Shown piece by piece: positions 18,386-27,317 of a stretch of 64,000 bases of DNA. The notes under the pieces were generated by a model. It was not told where the DNA came from and ran no database searches. It saw only the letters and a program-made list of their open reading frames with translations. The stretch is from positions 235,896 through 299,895 of the forward strand of contig NZ_PYIX02000001.1 in assembly GCF_003024515.2 (NCBI RefSeq), in the 5' to 3' direction. The DNA is from Acinetobacter sichuanensis (GTDB lineage: Bacteria; Pseudomonadota; Gammaproteobacteria; Pseudomonadales; Moraxellaceae). How positions within the stretch are numbered: position 1 is the first letter of the stretch; each line of letters opens with the position of its first letter. Made by a program: the position numbers and the translations under genes.

Positions 18386-19651
18386 ATGGAAAATACAATT
18401 TCGACACATGAGTCTTTTGAGAACTATGCAAATGACGCATCTGATTCAATCCAAATGATTTATACAGAAGCAGCAAACCCAATTTCGTCAGAAAAAACGA
18501 TGTTAGAAAAAATTAAGGAAATTTTACCAAAAATTGCGGCACGTGCTGAAGAAGCAGAACAACTGCGCCGTGTGCCTGATGAAAATATTGCTTTGTTAAA
18601 AGAAATTAATTTTCATCGTGCATTCCAACCTAAAGTATATGGTGGGTTGGAAATGAGTTTGCCTGATTTTGCCAATTGTATTGTCACTTTAGCAGGTGCA
18701 TGTGCAGGAACTGCATGGGCTTTTAGTTTGTTATGTACGCATAGCCATCAAATTGCGATGTTTAGCAAACAGCTACAAGATGAAATCTGGCTGAATAATG
18801 TTGATGCAACAGCAAGTAGCTCAATCGCACCTTTTGGCAAAGTACAAGAGGTTGATGGTGGCGTTATTTTAAATGGTGAATATGGCTGGAGCAGTGGATG
18901 TGATCATGCTGAATATGCCATTGTTGGTTTTAACCGTTTTGATGCAGAAGGTCATAAAATCTATAGTTTTGGTGTGATTCCTCGTCAAGATTATGAAATT
19001 GTGGATAACTGGTATGCACAAGCCATTAAGAGCAGTGGTTCAAAACAATTAAAATTAGTCGATGTATTCATTCCTGAATATCGTATTTCTAAAGCCAAAG
19101 ACATGATGGAAGGTAAATCGGCAGGGTTTGGTTTATATCCTCAGTCAGAAATTTTCTATTCACCTTATCGCCCATATTTTGCCAGTGGTTTTTCCGCAGT
19201 AAGTTTAGGTGTGGCAGAACGTATGATTGAAGCGTTTAAAGATAAGCAGCGCAATCGTATTCGTGCTTATACAGGTGTAAATGTTGGCGTTGCAACACCT
19301 GCTTTAATGCGCATAGCTGAATCAACACATCAAGTTGCTGCTGCACGTGCATTGTTAGAAAAAACTTGGGAAGACCATCGTTTACATGGCGTTAATCATC
19401 TTTATCCAAATAAAGAGACATTGGCTTTTTGGCGTACAAATCAAGCCTATGCAGTCAAGATGTGTATCGAAGCTGTAGATCGTTTGATGGCAGGTGCAGG
19501 GGCAACCAGTTGGTTAGATAGTAGTGAACTCCAACGTTTATTCCGTGATGCACATATGACAGGTGCGCATGCTTATACCGACTATGATGTTTGTGCGCAA
19601 ATTTTAGGTCGTGAATTAATGGGCTTAGAACCAGATCCAAGCATGGTTTAA
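18386..19651 (+). CDS. C2-hpah: 4-hydroxyphenylacetate 3-hydroxylase, oxygenase component C2
   Basis: A 421-residue flavin-dependent monooxygenase with acyl-CoA dehydrogenase fold. It hydroxylates 4-hydroxyphenylacetate to 3,4-dihydroxyphenylacetate (homoprotocatechuate) using reduced FMN delivered by C1. It is very close to the C2 enzyme of A. baumannii (422 residues): LLCTHSHQIAMFSKQLQ, with His119 probably equivalent to the catalytic His120 there, ATASSSIAPFGK at the flavin N5 side, and the C-terminal HMTGAHAYTDYDVCAQILGR. It is unrelated to the HpaB family of enteric bacteria. AAGGAAG lies upstream. It is followed after 33 bases by the reductase. Confidence 0.95.
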   Translation: MENTISTHESFENYANDASDSIQMIYTEAANPISSEKTMLEKIKEILPKIAARAEEAEQLRRVPDENIALLKEINFHRAFQPKVYGGLEMSLPDFANCIVTLAGACAGTAWAFSLLCTHSHQIAMFSKQLQDEIWLNNVDATASSSIAPFGKVQEVDGGVILNGEYGWSSGCDHAEYAIVGFNRFDAEGHKIYSFGVIPRQDYEIVDNWYAQAIKSSGSKQLKLVDVFIPEYRISKAKDMMEGKSAGFGLYPQSEIFYSPYRPYFASGFSAVSLGVAERMIEAFKDKQRNRIRAYTGVNVGVATPALMRIAESTHQVAAARALLEKTWEDHRLHGVNHLYPNKETLAFWRTNQAYAVKMCIEAVDRLMAGAGATSWLDSSELQRLFRDAHMTGAHAYTDYDVCAQILGRELMGLEPDPSMV

Positions 19652-20629
<978 letters not shown>

Positions 20630-20636
20630 TTTTATA

Positions 20637-20692
20637 CTGTAAAAGTGAAGTGAATTGTTGTCTTTAGATGACTTTATGCTTCACTTTTACAG
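20637..20692. repeat. 14-bp inverted repeat after the C1 gene
   Basis: CTGTAAAAGTGAAG (20637-20650) and CTTCACTTTTACAG (20679-20692) are perfect inverted copies around a 28-base spacer. There is no T run, so it is not a standard terminator. It lies between C1 and the LuxR gene and may be a terminator variant, an RNA-stability element or a regulator site. Confidence 0.6.
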
Positions 20693-20806
20693 AATGGATT
20701 ATATAGATCACAAAGTGAAAACTCCTTTTTCATTTTTCAATAATAAATCTTGCTAAGCCGCACAGATTCATATACTAATAAGTCATCATCTAAATGGATT
20801 TAGAAG

Positions 20807-21556
20807 ATGAATAATCGTCAAAATTTTTCAAATTTCATTGATTTAGCGGCACTCATGGGGCGTCCAGAGTTTGATTCATCCTTATTGTTTTATTTAAATA
20901 CATGGGTGCAATCGAAGCATTTTTCTATTTTGCGCGTTAAAGATAATATTCCTGCATTATTATTGTGTGATCGACAACATGATCGTCCAAATGTTGCATG
21001 GCATTGTGGGCAATCTTATGTCAAACGCTATCATCTCTATGATGATTTATATCAAAATTTAGCCACGCAAAATATAGAGCAGCATCAAACGACAACAGGA
21101 CAGCTTTGCGCAGATGAAATTATTTTTTCACCTTATCGGCAAGAAATTTATGAGAAAAATGGTCTAATTCAGCGGCTATGTGGTCTTTATCGAGACGATG
21201 ATAATTCGCCAATTTTATTTAATTTGTATCGTCATAAGGAGCAAGGTTTTTATTCAGATCATGAAATTGAAAACTTTGAACGTATCATTCCTGCATTGGT
21301 CAAACTGATTCAAGGTCATTTGGCTTTACAAGAAAAAAGTCAGCAAAAAGACTTAAAGCAGCAACTATTCAAGTATCAGCCTTTACTGACAAGCCAAGAA
21401 GTTGAAGTATGTAGCCGTATTTTAAAAGGAATGAGTTATATTGGCATTGCTGCTGATTTAAATTTAAAAGAATCTACCATTAAAACTTATCGTAATCGTG
21501 CATTTGAAAAATTAGGAATTAATTTTAAAAATCAACTCTTTGCTTTGTTTTTGTAG
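20807..21556 (+). CDS. LuxR-family transcriptional regulator
   Basis: A 249-residue regulator with a C-terminal LuxR/GerE helix-turn-helix: LTSQEVEVCSRILKGMSYIGIAADLN... is followed by STIKTYRNRAFEKLGI (about residues 185-245). The N-terminal 175 residues form an unrecognised sensor region without clear autoinducer-binding residues or receiver Asp motifs. It stands between the C2/C1 hydroxylase and the Rieske demethylase-like genes and probably controls one of them. A second LuxR-type gene with similar layout lies at 31623-32288. Confidence 0.78.
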   Translation: MNNRQNFSNFIDLAALMGRPEFDSSLLFYLNTWVQSKHFSILRVKDNIPALLLCDRQHDRPNVAWHCGQSYVKRYHLYDDLYQNLATQNIEQHQTTTGQLCADEIIFSPYRQEIYEKNGLIQRLCGLYRDDDNSPILFNLYRHKEQGFYSDHEIENFERIIPALVKLIQGHLALQEKSQQKDLKQQLFKYQPLLTSQEVEVCSRILKGMSYIGIAADLNLKESTIKTYRNRAFEKLGINFKNQLFALFL

Positions 21557-21770
21557 TGATTTTACTGTGCTGTGAAACTCAATGGATCGTGATTTCAAAA
21601 TATTCTAAATTCAACCCATCACATTAGACTTAGCGGAGTGACGCTATCGCATTACATCTCTTTATCACATTATTTTAGATTTTGTCCTCCTTTTGGGGGA
21701 CAGGCTTTATTTGAAGCCTATTTATACTGAATCTTATTCATATGAGTCATATGAAAGGGAGTCAGTCACT
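21557..21770 (+). promoter_or_regulatory. Leader with two tandem hairpins before the Rieske reductase gene
   Basis: GTCCTCC-TTTT-GGGGGAC (21684-21701, one G-T pair) is followed directly by AGGCTT...AAGCCT (21702-21719), then ATTTAT. This may be a terminator of the LuxR gene or a leader attenuator for the next operon. TTAGCGGAGTGACGCTATCG (from 21630) resembles part of the repeat at 61960-61981 in reverse orientation (19 of 22 bases by hand). Confidence 0.45.
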
Positions 21771-22733
21771 ATGGAAAGTTCATTATTCGCGTTGGTTGTT
21801 ACGCATGTGCAGGCAGAAGCCAAAGACACACTTGTTTTAGAGTTACAACATCCGCAGCGGCAAGACCTGCCACAGTTTAGTGCAGGTTCACATCTAGAAG
21901 TTTATCTTGAAAATGGTTTGATTCGTCATTATTCCTTGTTGAATTGTTCAAGTGAAAGACAACGTTATGTGATTGCAGTTGGGCTAGCGCAGGATGGGCG
22001 TGGTGGTTCACAATATATTCATCAAAAAATTCGTGTGGGTGATACTTTAAAAGTCAGCTCACCTCGTAATAATTTTCCTTTGCTTGATGCCGATGCGTAC
22101 TGCTTTATTGCAGGTGGTATTGGTATTACACCTATTTTATCCATGATTCATTGGTGTATCAAAAATCATAAAAAATGGCGATTAATTTATGCTTTAAGAC
22201 ATAAGCAACGTGCGAGTTTTTATGAGGATTTAATTCAATTAGCACCTGAAAATATTCAATTTTATTTTAATGATGAACATGAACAACAGCATTTAAATGT
22301 AGAAGAAATTGTTAAAAATCTAAATGCGAGTGAACATATTTATTGTTGTGGTCCAAATGCAATGATGCAAAGTGTGCAACAGGCAGCACAGCATCTTGCG
22401 CCAGAGCGTGTACATTTTGAATGGTTTAGCGCGCCTGTTTTGGAGCATTCAGCGATACAGACCTCAGATTCATTTACCTTAAAACTCAAACGCTCAGGTA
22501 AAGAAATTCAAGTTATGGCAGACCAGTCGATTTTAGATGCCTTAGAACAAGAGGGCTTTGAACTGCCATTTTCATGCCGTGCAGGTATTTGTAGAAGCTG
22601 TGAAACCACTGTGTGTTCAGGCACACCTGATCACCAAGATATGATTTTAAGTGACGAAGAACGTGCTGAAAATAAAAGCATGCTGATTTGTGTTTCTAGA
22701 GCCAAAAGCCAAATGATTGAGCTTGATCTTTAA
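21771..22733 (+). CDS. Rieske oxygenase reductase, VanB / phthalate dioxygenase reductase type
   Basis: A 320-residue electron-transfer protein with an N-terminal flavin-binding domain (RHYSLLNCSSE), an NAD-binding domain (GGIGITPILSM) and a C-terminal plant-type [2Fe-2S] domain with Cys269, Cys274, Cys277 and a final Cys in ICVSR. This order marks the phthalate dioxygenase reductase/VanB class. The start at 21771 has AAAGGGAG upstream and gives the family length; an earlier TTG at 21693 falls inside a hairpin and is rejected. It precedes its oxygenase by 36 bases. Its partner's substrate is not shown by the sequence. Confidence 0.88.
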   Translation: MESSLFALVVTHVQAEAKDTLVLELQHPQRQDLPQFSAGSHLEVYLENGLIRHYSLLNCSSERQRYVIAVGLAQDGRGGSQYIHQKIRVGDTLKVSSPRNNFPLLDADAYCFIAGGIGITPILSMIHWCIKNHKKWRLIYALRHKQRASFYEDLIQLAPENIQFYFNDEHEQQHLNVEEIVKNLNASEHIYCCGPNAMMQSVQQAAQHLAPERVHFEWFSAPVLEHSAIQTSDSFTLKLKRSGKEIQVMADQSILDALEQEGFELPFSCRAGICRSCETTVCSGTPDHQDMILSDEERAENKSMLICVSRAKSQMIELDL

Positions 22734-22769
22734 GTTCAAAATATTCAGACATCATCAGGACGATATTGT

Positions 22770-23858
22770 ATGACCATTCCAACCGTAAATATTATAGAAG
22801 CATGTCGTAAAGCCGCAGATAAAATGGCAAATAAAGATACGCCATTAATTTTAAATGAATGGTATGTCGCGGCATTTAAAAGTGAAATTGGTAGAAATTT
22901 ATTTGCACGTAAAATTTTAAATAAGCGTGTTGTGATGTATCGTACTTTAGAGGGGCAAGCCGTTGCGCTTGAAGATCGTTGCGCACATCGTTCATTTCCA
23001 TTGTCAAAAAGTCATTTAGATGGCAATAATATTATCTGTGGTTATCATGGTTTTAAATATAATAGTTCAGGCGATTTAGTCGAAATTCCATCACAAAAAC
23101 AGTGCCCACATGGTATTGGTATTCAAACATATAAGTTGGTTGAAACAGGTCCTTTAGTTTGGATTTGGTTGGGAGATCAACAACTTGCTGATGAGTCTAA
23201 AATTCCCCAATTGCCGTGGTTGGAGAGTGAACAGTGGGCATCTACTTCAGGTTATTTTTTCCATCCCGGAAATTATGTCAGTATGCATGAAAATCTTATG
23301 GATTTAACGCATCTCACTTTTTTACATGCCAATACAATTGGTACGCCAGATTATGCCAGCGCACCTTATAAAACCGAATTAAAAGAGGGTCACTATAAGT
23401 TAATTCGTGAAGTTGTACCGACGACTTTATCACCTGTATGGGGTGAAACGACAGGACTTGCAGGTAAGGAAACGGCTGCACGTATTGCAACATCAGAATT
23501 TTTATCACCCGGCTTGCATCAAGTGAGTGTTTCATTTTATGACTCGGCGCTTGATGAAAATACGCGCCAAACATTTAAAATTCATACGGCACATATTTTA
23601 ACACCTCAAACCAATAATACGATGCACTATTTTATTGTTCATGGGCGTGACTTCGCATTAGATGATGAGCATATTGAAGCATTTATGCATGAACAGTTAT
23701 TTGCTGCTTTTCAAGAAGATGTAGAAGGCTTGGGTGCTTTAGAAGAAGTACTTGATGATCGAGATCAATATCATTTTGAAATTTCTGTCGCAAGTGATTC
23801 ACCTGCTGTTGCCACACGAATTTATTTAAAGAAACGTGCTGAACAAGAACAAGTTTAA
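22770..23858 (+). CDS. Rieske non-heme iron oxygenase, VanA-like; possible homovanillate O-demethylase
   Basis: A 362-residue single-subunit Rieske oxygenase. The cluster ligands are Cys71-x-His73 and Cys90-x2-His93 (CAHRSF...CGYHGF). The mononuclear iron motif is ENLMDLTHLTFLHANT. Length and motifs fit VanA-type aryl-ether O-demethylases, which release formaldehyde from methoxy groups. Its neighbours degrade 3,4-dihydroxyphenylacetate, so a natural substrate is homovanillate (4-hydroxy-3-methoxyphenylacetate), whose demethylation gives exactly that compound. The family is seen in the sequence; the substrate is inferred. Vanillate is the alternative, but no protocatechuate-branch gene is near. 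Confidence 0.82.
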   Translation: MTIPTVNIIEACRKAADKMANKDTPLILNEWYVAAFKSEIGRNLFARKILNKRVVMYRTLEGQAVALEDRCAHRSFPLSKSHLDGNNIICGYHGFKYNSSGDLVEIPSQKQCPHGIGIQTYKLVETGPLVWIWLGDQQLADESKIPQLPWLESEQWASTSGYFFHPGNYVSMHENLMDLTHLTFLHANTIGTPDYASAPYKTELKEGHYKLIREVVPTTLSPVWGETTGLAGKETAARIATSEFLSPGLHQVSVSFYDSALDENTRQTFKIHTAHILTPQTNNTMHYFIVHGRDFALDDEHIEAFMHEQLFAAFQEDVEGLGALEEVLDDRDQYHFEISVASDSPAVATRIYLKKRAEQEQV

Positions 23859-23876
23859 TCTGATTTTTTTAAAAAT

Positions 23877-23915
23877 AATAAAACTCTAGAGTTTAAGTGC
23901 TAGAGTTTTATTTTC
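23877..23915 (+). terminator. Terminator after the Rieske oxygenase gene
   Basis: AATAAAACTCTAG (23877-23889) pairs perfectly with CTAGAGTTTTATT (23900-23912), ending in T-rich sequence. Confidence 0.88.
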
Positions 23916-23921
23916 TATTAA

Positions 23922-23935
23922 GTTAATATATTAAA
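23922..23935. promoter_or_regulatory. HpaR-type operator upstream of OprD porin (copy 1)
   Basis: GTTAATATATTAAA carries the exact core TTAATATATTAA. A second copy is centred 22 bp downstream, about two helical turns, which would let two dimers bind the same face. Confidence 0.65.
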
Positions 23936-23943
23936 TAAATATA

Positions 23944-23957
23944 GTTAATATGTTAAT
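23944..23957. promoter_or_regulatory. HpaR-type operator upstream of OprD porin (copy 2)
   Basis: GTTAATATGTTAAT differs from the core by one base. It lies 66 bases before the porin start. Confidence 0.55.
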
Positions 23958-24023
23958 TATATTGTAATTTTTCACTATGAACAAAGTATAAAAATACAGG
24001 ATCGTATTTTAAAGGATAAAATT

Positions 24024-25262
24024 ATGGAAAATTTAAAAATAGCCATGAGGCAAGTGGGTGCTGTTCTTCTCCATTCTACTTTGGTTGGAATGGTATTTAG
24101 TCATACAGTTTATGCTGAAGATAATTGGAAACTTTCACTGAAAAATGCTTATATTGATCGTGATTTTGATCCTGAGGCAGTTAAGGATCAAGGCAGTTGG
24201 TCTCAAGGAGTTTCTTTATTTTATACCTCAGATTATCAAAAAACACCTTTTGATCAATTAGAAATTGGTTTAGATGCATCAGCACAATATGCAACACGAT
24301 TAAGTTCAGACAAACATGTTGCAGACAGTATTTTACCTTTTGATGCACAGTCTAAGAGCCAAGCCGATGATTTTAAAAAATATGGTGGAACTTTAAAATT
24401 TAAATATCAAGATAATGTCTTACGTGCGGGTGAGTTATGGTTAGATACACCACTCACATCAGTCGATGGCAGTCGTCAGCTATTATCTTCTTATATGGGG
24501 GTAAATTTTAACAGTAAAGTTAATGATCAGCTTGGGATCGAGGTCGGTCATGTTTCACGTGTTTCACCTCGTAATGAGGAAGACTTTGTTAAGTTTTCTT
24601 ATACGCAACAAGGTGTTAAACACAAATCAGATGGTTTGAATTATCTTGATGTTCGTTATAAGTTTAATGATGCTTTAAAAGGTGAATATTATTTCGGAAA
24701 TTTATCTGATTTATTTAATTTACATTATGTTGGTTTAGATCATACATTTAAACTCGCTGATGAGTTGGCATTAAACTCTAAAATTAAATATTTTAATGCG
24801 CAAGATACGGGTAAAGCCGTACATATTGATACGCAAAATATTGGCGTATTGGAAACCGTAAAATATAAAAATCATAGTTTAGGTGTAGGCTTTCAACAGA
24901 TTATTGGCGATGCTTATCCTTTATTAGATGGTTTTTTGCCTGAACCTTATTTTATTAACTGGAATGTAACTGGATTTGCCAAACAAGAAGAAAAATCTTA
25001 TCACTTGGTATATGCCTATAATTTTAAAGATCACATTCCCGGTTTAAATACGATTGCTAAATATTCATATGGCGATGATATTAAAATGGTTGATGGACGT
25101 AAAAACCAAGAAACTGAGCTTGGTTTAATTGTAAGTTATAATCTTCAGCAAGAAAAATTAAAAGGTTTAGGTGTACAATATATGTATGTTAAATATGATG
25201 TAGATCATGGCAATGATTTTCAGGAAAATCGTGTTTTCTTAACCTATAATAAAAAGTTCTAA
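24024..25262 (+). CDS. OprD-family outer-membrane porin
   Basis: A 412-residue protein with a signal peptide (hydrophobic stretch ending near residue 31, HTVYA-ED) and a beta-strand-rich body ending in a Phe-terminated strand (RVFLTYNKKF), as expected of outer-membrane barrels. The early segment LSLKNAYIDRDF and the following SWSQGVSLFYTSDY are typical of OprD-type porins, which take up small carboxylates and aromatics. It has two operator-like palindromes upstream and hpaR downstream, suggesting a role in entry of 4-hydroxyphenylacetate or a related acid. Confidence 0.85.
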   Translation: MENLKIAMRQVGAVLLHSTLVGMVFSHTVYAEDNWKLSLKNAYIDRDFDPEAVKDQGSWSQGVSLFYTSDYQKTPFDQLEIGLDASAQYATRLSSDKHVADSILPFDAQSKSQADDFKKYGGTLKFKYQDNVLRAGELWLDTPLTSVDGSRQLLSSYMGVNFNSKVNDQLGIEVGHVSRVSPRNEEDFVKFSYTQQGVKHKSDGLNYLDVRYKFNDALKGEYYFGNLSDLFNLHYVGLDHTFKLADELALNSKIKYFNAQDTGKAVHIDTQNIGVLETVKYKNHSLGVGFQQIIGDAYPLLDGFLPEPYFINWNVTGFAKQEEKSYHLVYAYNFKDHIPGLNTIAKYSYGDDIKMVDGRKNQETELGLIVSYNLQQEKLKGLGVQYMYVKYDVDHGNDFQENRVFLTYNKKF

Positions 25263-25294
25263 TTCTTGTGAGTTAGCTCATAATCTGAAATAAG

Positions 25295-25330
25295 TGGATG
25301 ATTTAATCTGAAGAAAATCATCCATTTTTT
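25295..25330 (+). terminator. Terminator of the OprD porin gene
   Basis: TGGATGATTT (25295-25304) pairs perfectly with AAATCATCCA (25315-25324), followed by six T residues. Confidence 0.92.
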
Positions 25331-25450
25331 GTAGATTAAATTAAAAATTTTGTTCATTATTTATGATGTAAAATTGTTTGAAGCATGAATAAATTTTTTA
25401 AAAATGGTCATTCTTCTACAAAAGAAAATATAAATATGATCCAAAATTAA

Positions 25451-25464
25451 GTTAATATGTTTAT
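25451..25464. promoter_or_regulatory. Degenerate HpaR-type operator at hpaR
   Basis: GTTAATATGTTTAT has two changes in the core. It ends 23 bases before the hpaR start and fits weak self-repression. Confidence 0.4.
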
Positions 25465-25487
25465 TAAAATAAATGATTAGGTTTGAT

Positions 25488-25910
25488 ATGAAAACGATCC
25501 GTCCCTCTTTAACTTTGGCATTGTTACAAGCACGCGAAGCAACGATGACCTATTTTCGTCCTGCATTGAATGAAATAGGTTTAACTGAGCAACAATGGCG
25601 AGTGATCCGTATTTTATATCAATATGAAGAGTTGGAGAGTAATCAACTTGCTGATTTTGCATGTATTTTAAAACCAAGCTTAACGGGGATTTTAAACCGT
25701 ATGATTGAGCAAGATTTGATATTAAAACGTAAAGATGTGAATGATCAGCGTATTAATTTGATCACCTTAACTGATGAAGGGAAGGCATGCTTTGAGCAGC
25801 AAGCCGTTAAAATGGAAGCTTCTTATAAAAAAATTCAAGAGCAATATGGGGTAGAAAAAATGCAGCAACTCATGACCATGTTGAATGACTTGTCAAAAAT
25901 TAAACTTTAA
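25488..25910 (+). CDS. hpaR: MarR-family repressor of homoprotocatechuate genes
   Basis: A 140-residue MarR-type regulator. SLTLALLQAREATMTYFRPALNE, then LTEQQWRVIRILY, closely resembles HpaR of E. coli, which represses the meta-cleavage operon until 4-hydroxyphenylacetate or its homologues bind. The winged helix includes CILKPSLTGILNRMIEQDLI and KDVNDQRINLITLTDEG. ATG 25488 is preferred because TTAGG lies 5 bases upstream and HpaR proteins start close to the first helix; an ATG at 25473 would add 5 residues. It is far from the hpaG operon, but matching palindromes connect it to that operon and to five other sites. Confidence 0.88.
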   Translation: MKTIRPSLTLALLQAREATMTYFRPALNEIGLTEQQWRVIRILYQYEELESNQLADFACILKPSLTGILNRMIEQDLILKRKDVNDQRINLITLTDEGKACFEQQAVKMEASYKKIQEQYGVEKMQQLMTMLNDLSKIKL

Positions 25911-25933
25911 GATCAAGTCATTTTATTGGTATT

Positions 25934-27139
25934 TTATGATGTCGTCATAGGTTTTTTATCGTGTAAAAATTTAAAAAGAATAAACAATGCCAATAATAAA
26001 GCAAAAATCAACATGGTGTTTTTCACACCAATATAGGTGGCAAGGATGCCTGCCAATAACCCACCTAAAGCGTCAAATCCAAAGCGTAAAGAGGTATAAA
26101 TTGAAACCACACGCCCACGAAACTCACTGGGCGCATGGCGTTGAATGAGGATATTTGTGGAAACATTGGTGGTGGAAATACCAAAGCCTAAACAAAACAT
26201 AGCAAAATAATAAAAGAAAGTTAAATCTATCAGTGCTAATGCGATAAGACCTAAAACACAAAGTAGCATGTTATAAAAAATACGATTTTTGATTTGTTGT
26301 TCATTTTGTGTATTGGCTAAGATCAGAGCTGAAAGCAGAGAGCCGACACCAGCCGCTCCCCATAAGTAGCCCAAAGTTGTTTCATTGCCATTTAAATAAT
26401 CTTTTGCAAAAATAGGCAAAATAGCCACATAACTTGATGCAGTTAAATTTAAAATGGCGATTGATAACATCATCCATCGATATTCAACATGATGAAAAAC
26501 ATAGATATAACCTTCTTTGAGCACACTTTGAATAGAGCCTTTTGCTTTCACAACTTGAATATTTTTCATATACATTAAAGCAATGATGAGGCAAAAATAA
26601 GACAAGGCATTTAAAATAAAGCACAAAATAGGATCAGCAATGACCAGTAATAAACCTGCAATAGGTGGACCAATAAAACGACATGAATTAAAAATCATGG
26701 CATTTAAAGCCAAAGCATTTGCAATATAATTTTTATCTTCAACTAAATCGCTGATAAAAGATTGGCGTAATGGCGTATCAATTGCACTGAGTACACCTAA
26801 AAACATGGAAAGTGCCAAAATACTGATCGCATCAAGCCATTTAAAATAAGCACAGATTGCCAAGAGAAATGCTTGTATAAAAAAAAGAATTTGTACAAAA
26901 ATCAGCGCTTTTCTTTTATTCAGTTTATCAATCATTGCTCCAACAAAGGGGCTGATCACCAGTTGCGGTGCGAGTGCAAAAAATGTGATGAGACCCAGAA
27001 GAACAGCAGAATGTGTAAGTTCATAAACCAACCAAGCCAAAGCAACTTGCTGAATCCATGTTCCTAAAGTTGATAAAGTATGCCCAATAAAGTAATTTCT
27101 AAAATTAGGATAATTTAGACTTTGGAATATTTTTGGCAA
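25934..27139 (-). CDS. MFS transporter, EntS-like exporter type
   Basis: A 401-residue, 12-span major-facilitator protein. TLGTWIQQVALAWLVYELTHS in helix 1 and the RGRVVSIY region place it in the MFS_3/enterobactin-exporter-like group, usually efflux. It is divergent from the MBL-fold gene, and the shared region holds an exact operator palindrome at 27186. It may export a toxic catechol or intermediate of this pathway. Its cargo cannot be read from sequence. Confidence 0.78.
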   Translation of the reverse strand: MPKIFQSLNYPNFRNYFIGHTLSTLGTWIQQVALAWLVYELTHSAVLLGLITFFALAPQLVISPFVGAMIDKLNKRKALIFVQILFFIQAFLLAICAYFKWLDAISILALSMFLGVLSAIDTPLRQSFISDLVEDKNYIANALALNAMIFNSCRFIGPPIAGLLLVIADPILCFILNALSYFCLIIALMYMKNIQVVKAKGSIQSVLKEGYIYVFHHVEYRWMMLSIAILNLTASSYVAILPIFAKDYLNGNETTLGYLWGAAGVGSLLSALILANTQNEQQIKNRIFYNMLLCVLGLIALALIDLTFFYYFAMFCLGFGISTTNVSTNILIQRHAPSEFRGRVVSIYTSLRFGFDALGGLLAGILATYIGVKNTMLIFALLLALFILFKFLHDKKPMTTS

Positions 27140-27185
27140 TTTAAATCTCTTTAAATGTAAATAAAGGTTGAAAGTTGATTATTTA

Positions 27186-27199
27186 GTTAATATATTAAC
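27186..27199. promoter_or_regulatory. HpaR-type operator in the MFS / MBL divergent region
   Basis: GTTAATATATTAAC is a perfect palindrome identical to the one at the hpaG promoter. It lies 46 bases before the MFS start and about 118 bases before the MBL-fold gene, so it could control both. Confidence 0.7.
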
Positions 27200-27317
27200 A
27201 TTAATGTTATTAAATATGTGAACTAATTCGGTATCAATCAGGCATATCAATTTTTAATATATTTAAATAAATAGCATTCGATTGAAAAATGGAAAATAGT
27301 TGAATTAGGACATGGAT

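Noticed and set aside
20807..21556. LuxR gene as a quorum-sensing receptor
   Set aside because: No recognisable autoinducer-binding residues and no synthase gene nearby; a metabolite sensor is more likely.
21693..21770. Upstream TTG start for the Rieske reductase
   Set aside because: It falls inside a hairpin, adds 26 unrelated residues and has no ribosome-binding site; ATG 21771 fits family length.
25473..25487. Earlier start for hpaR
   Set aside because: It has no clear ribosome-binding site and would place the start closer to the operator-like site; ATG 25488 follows TTAGG.
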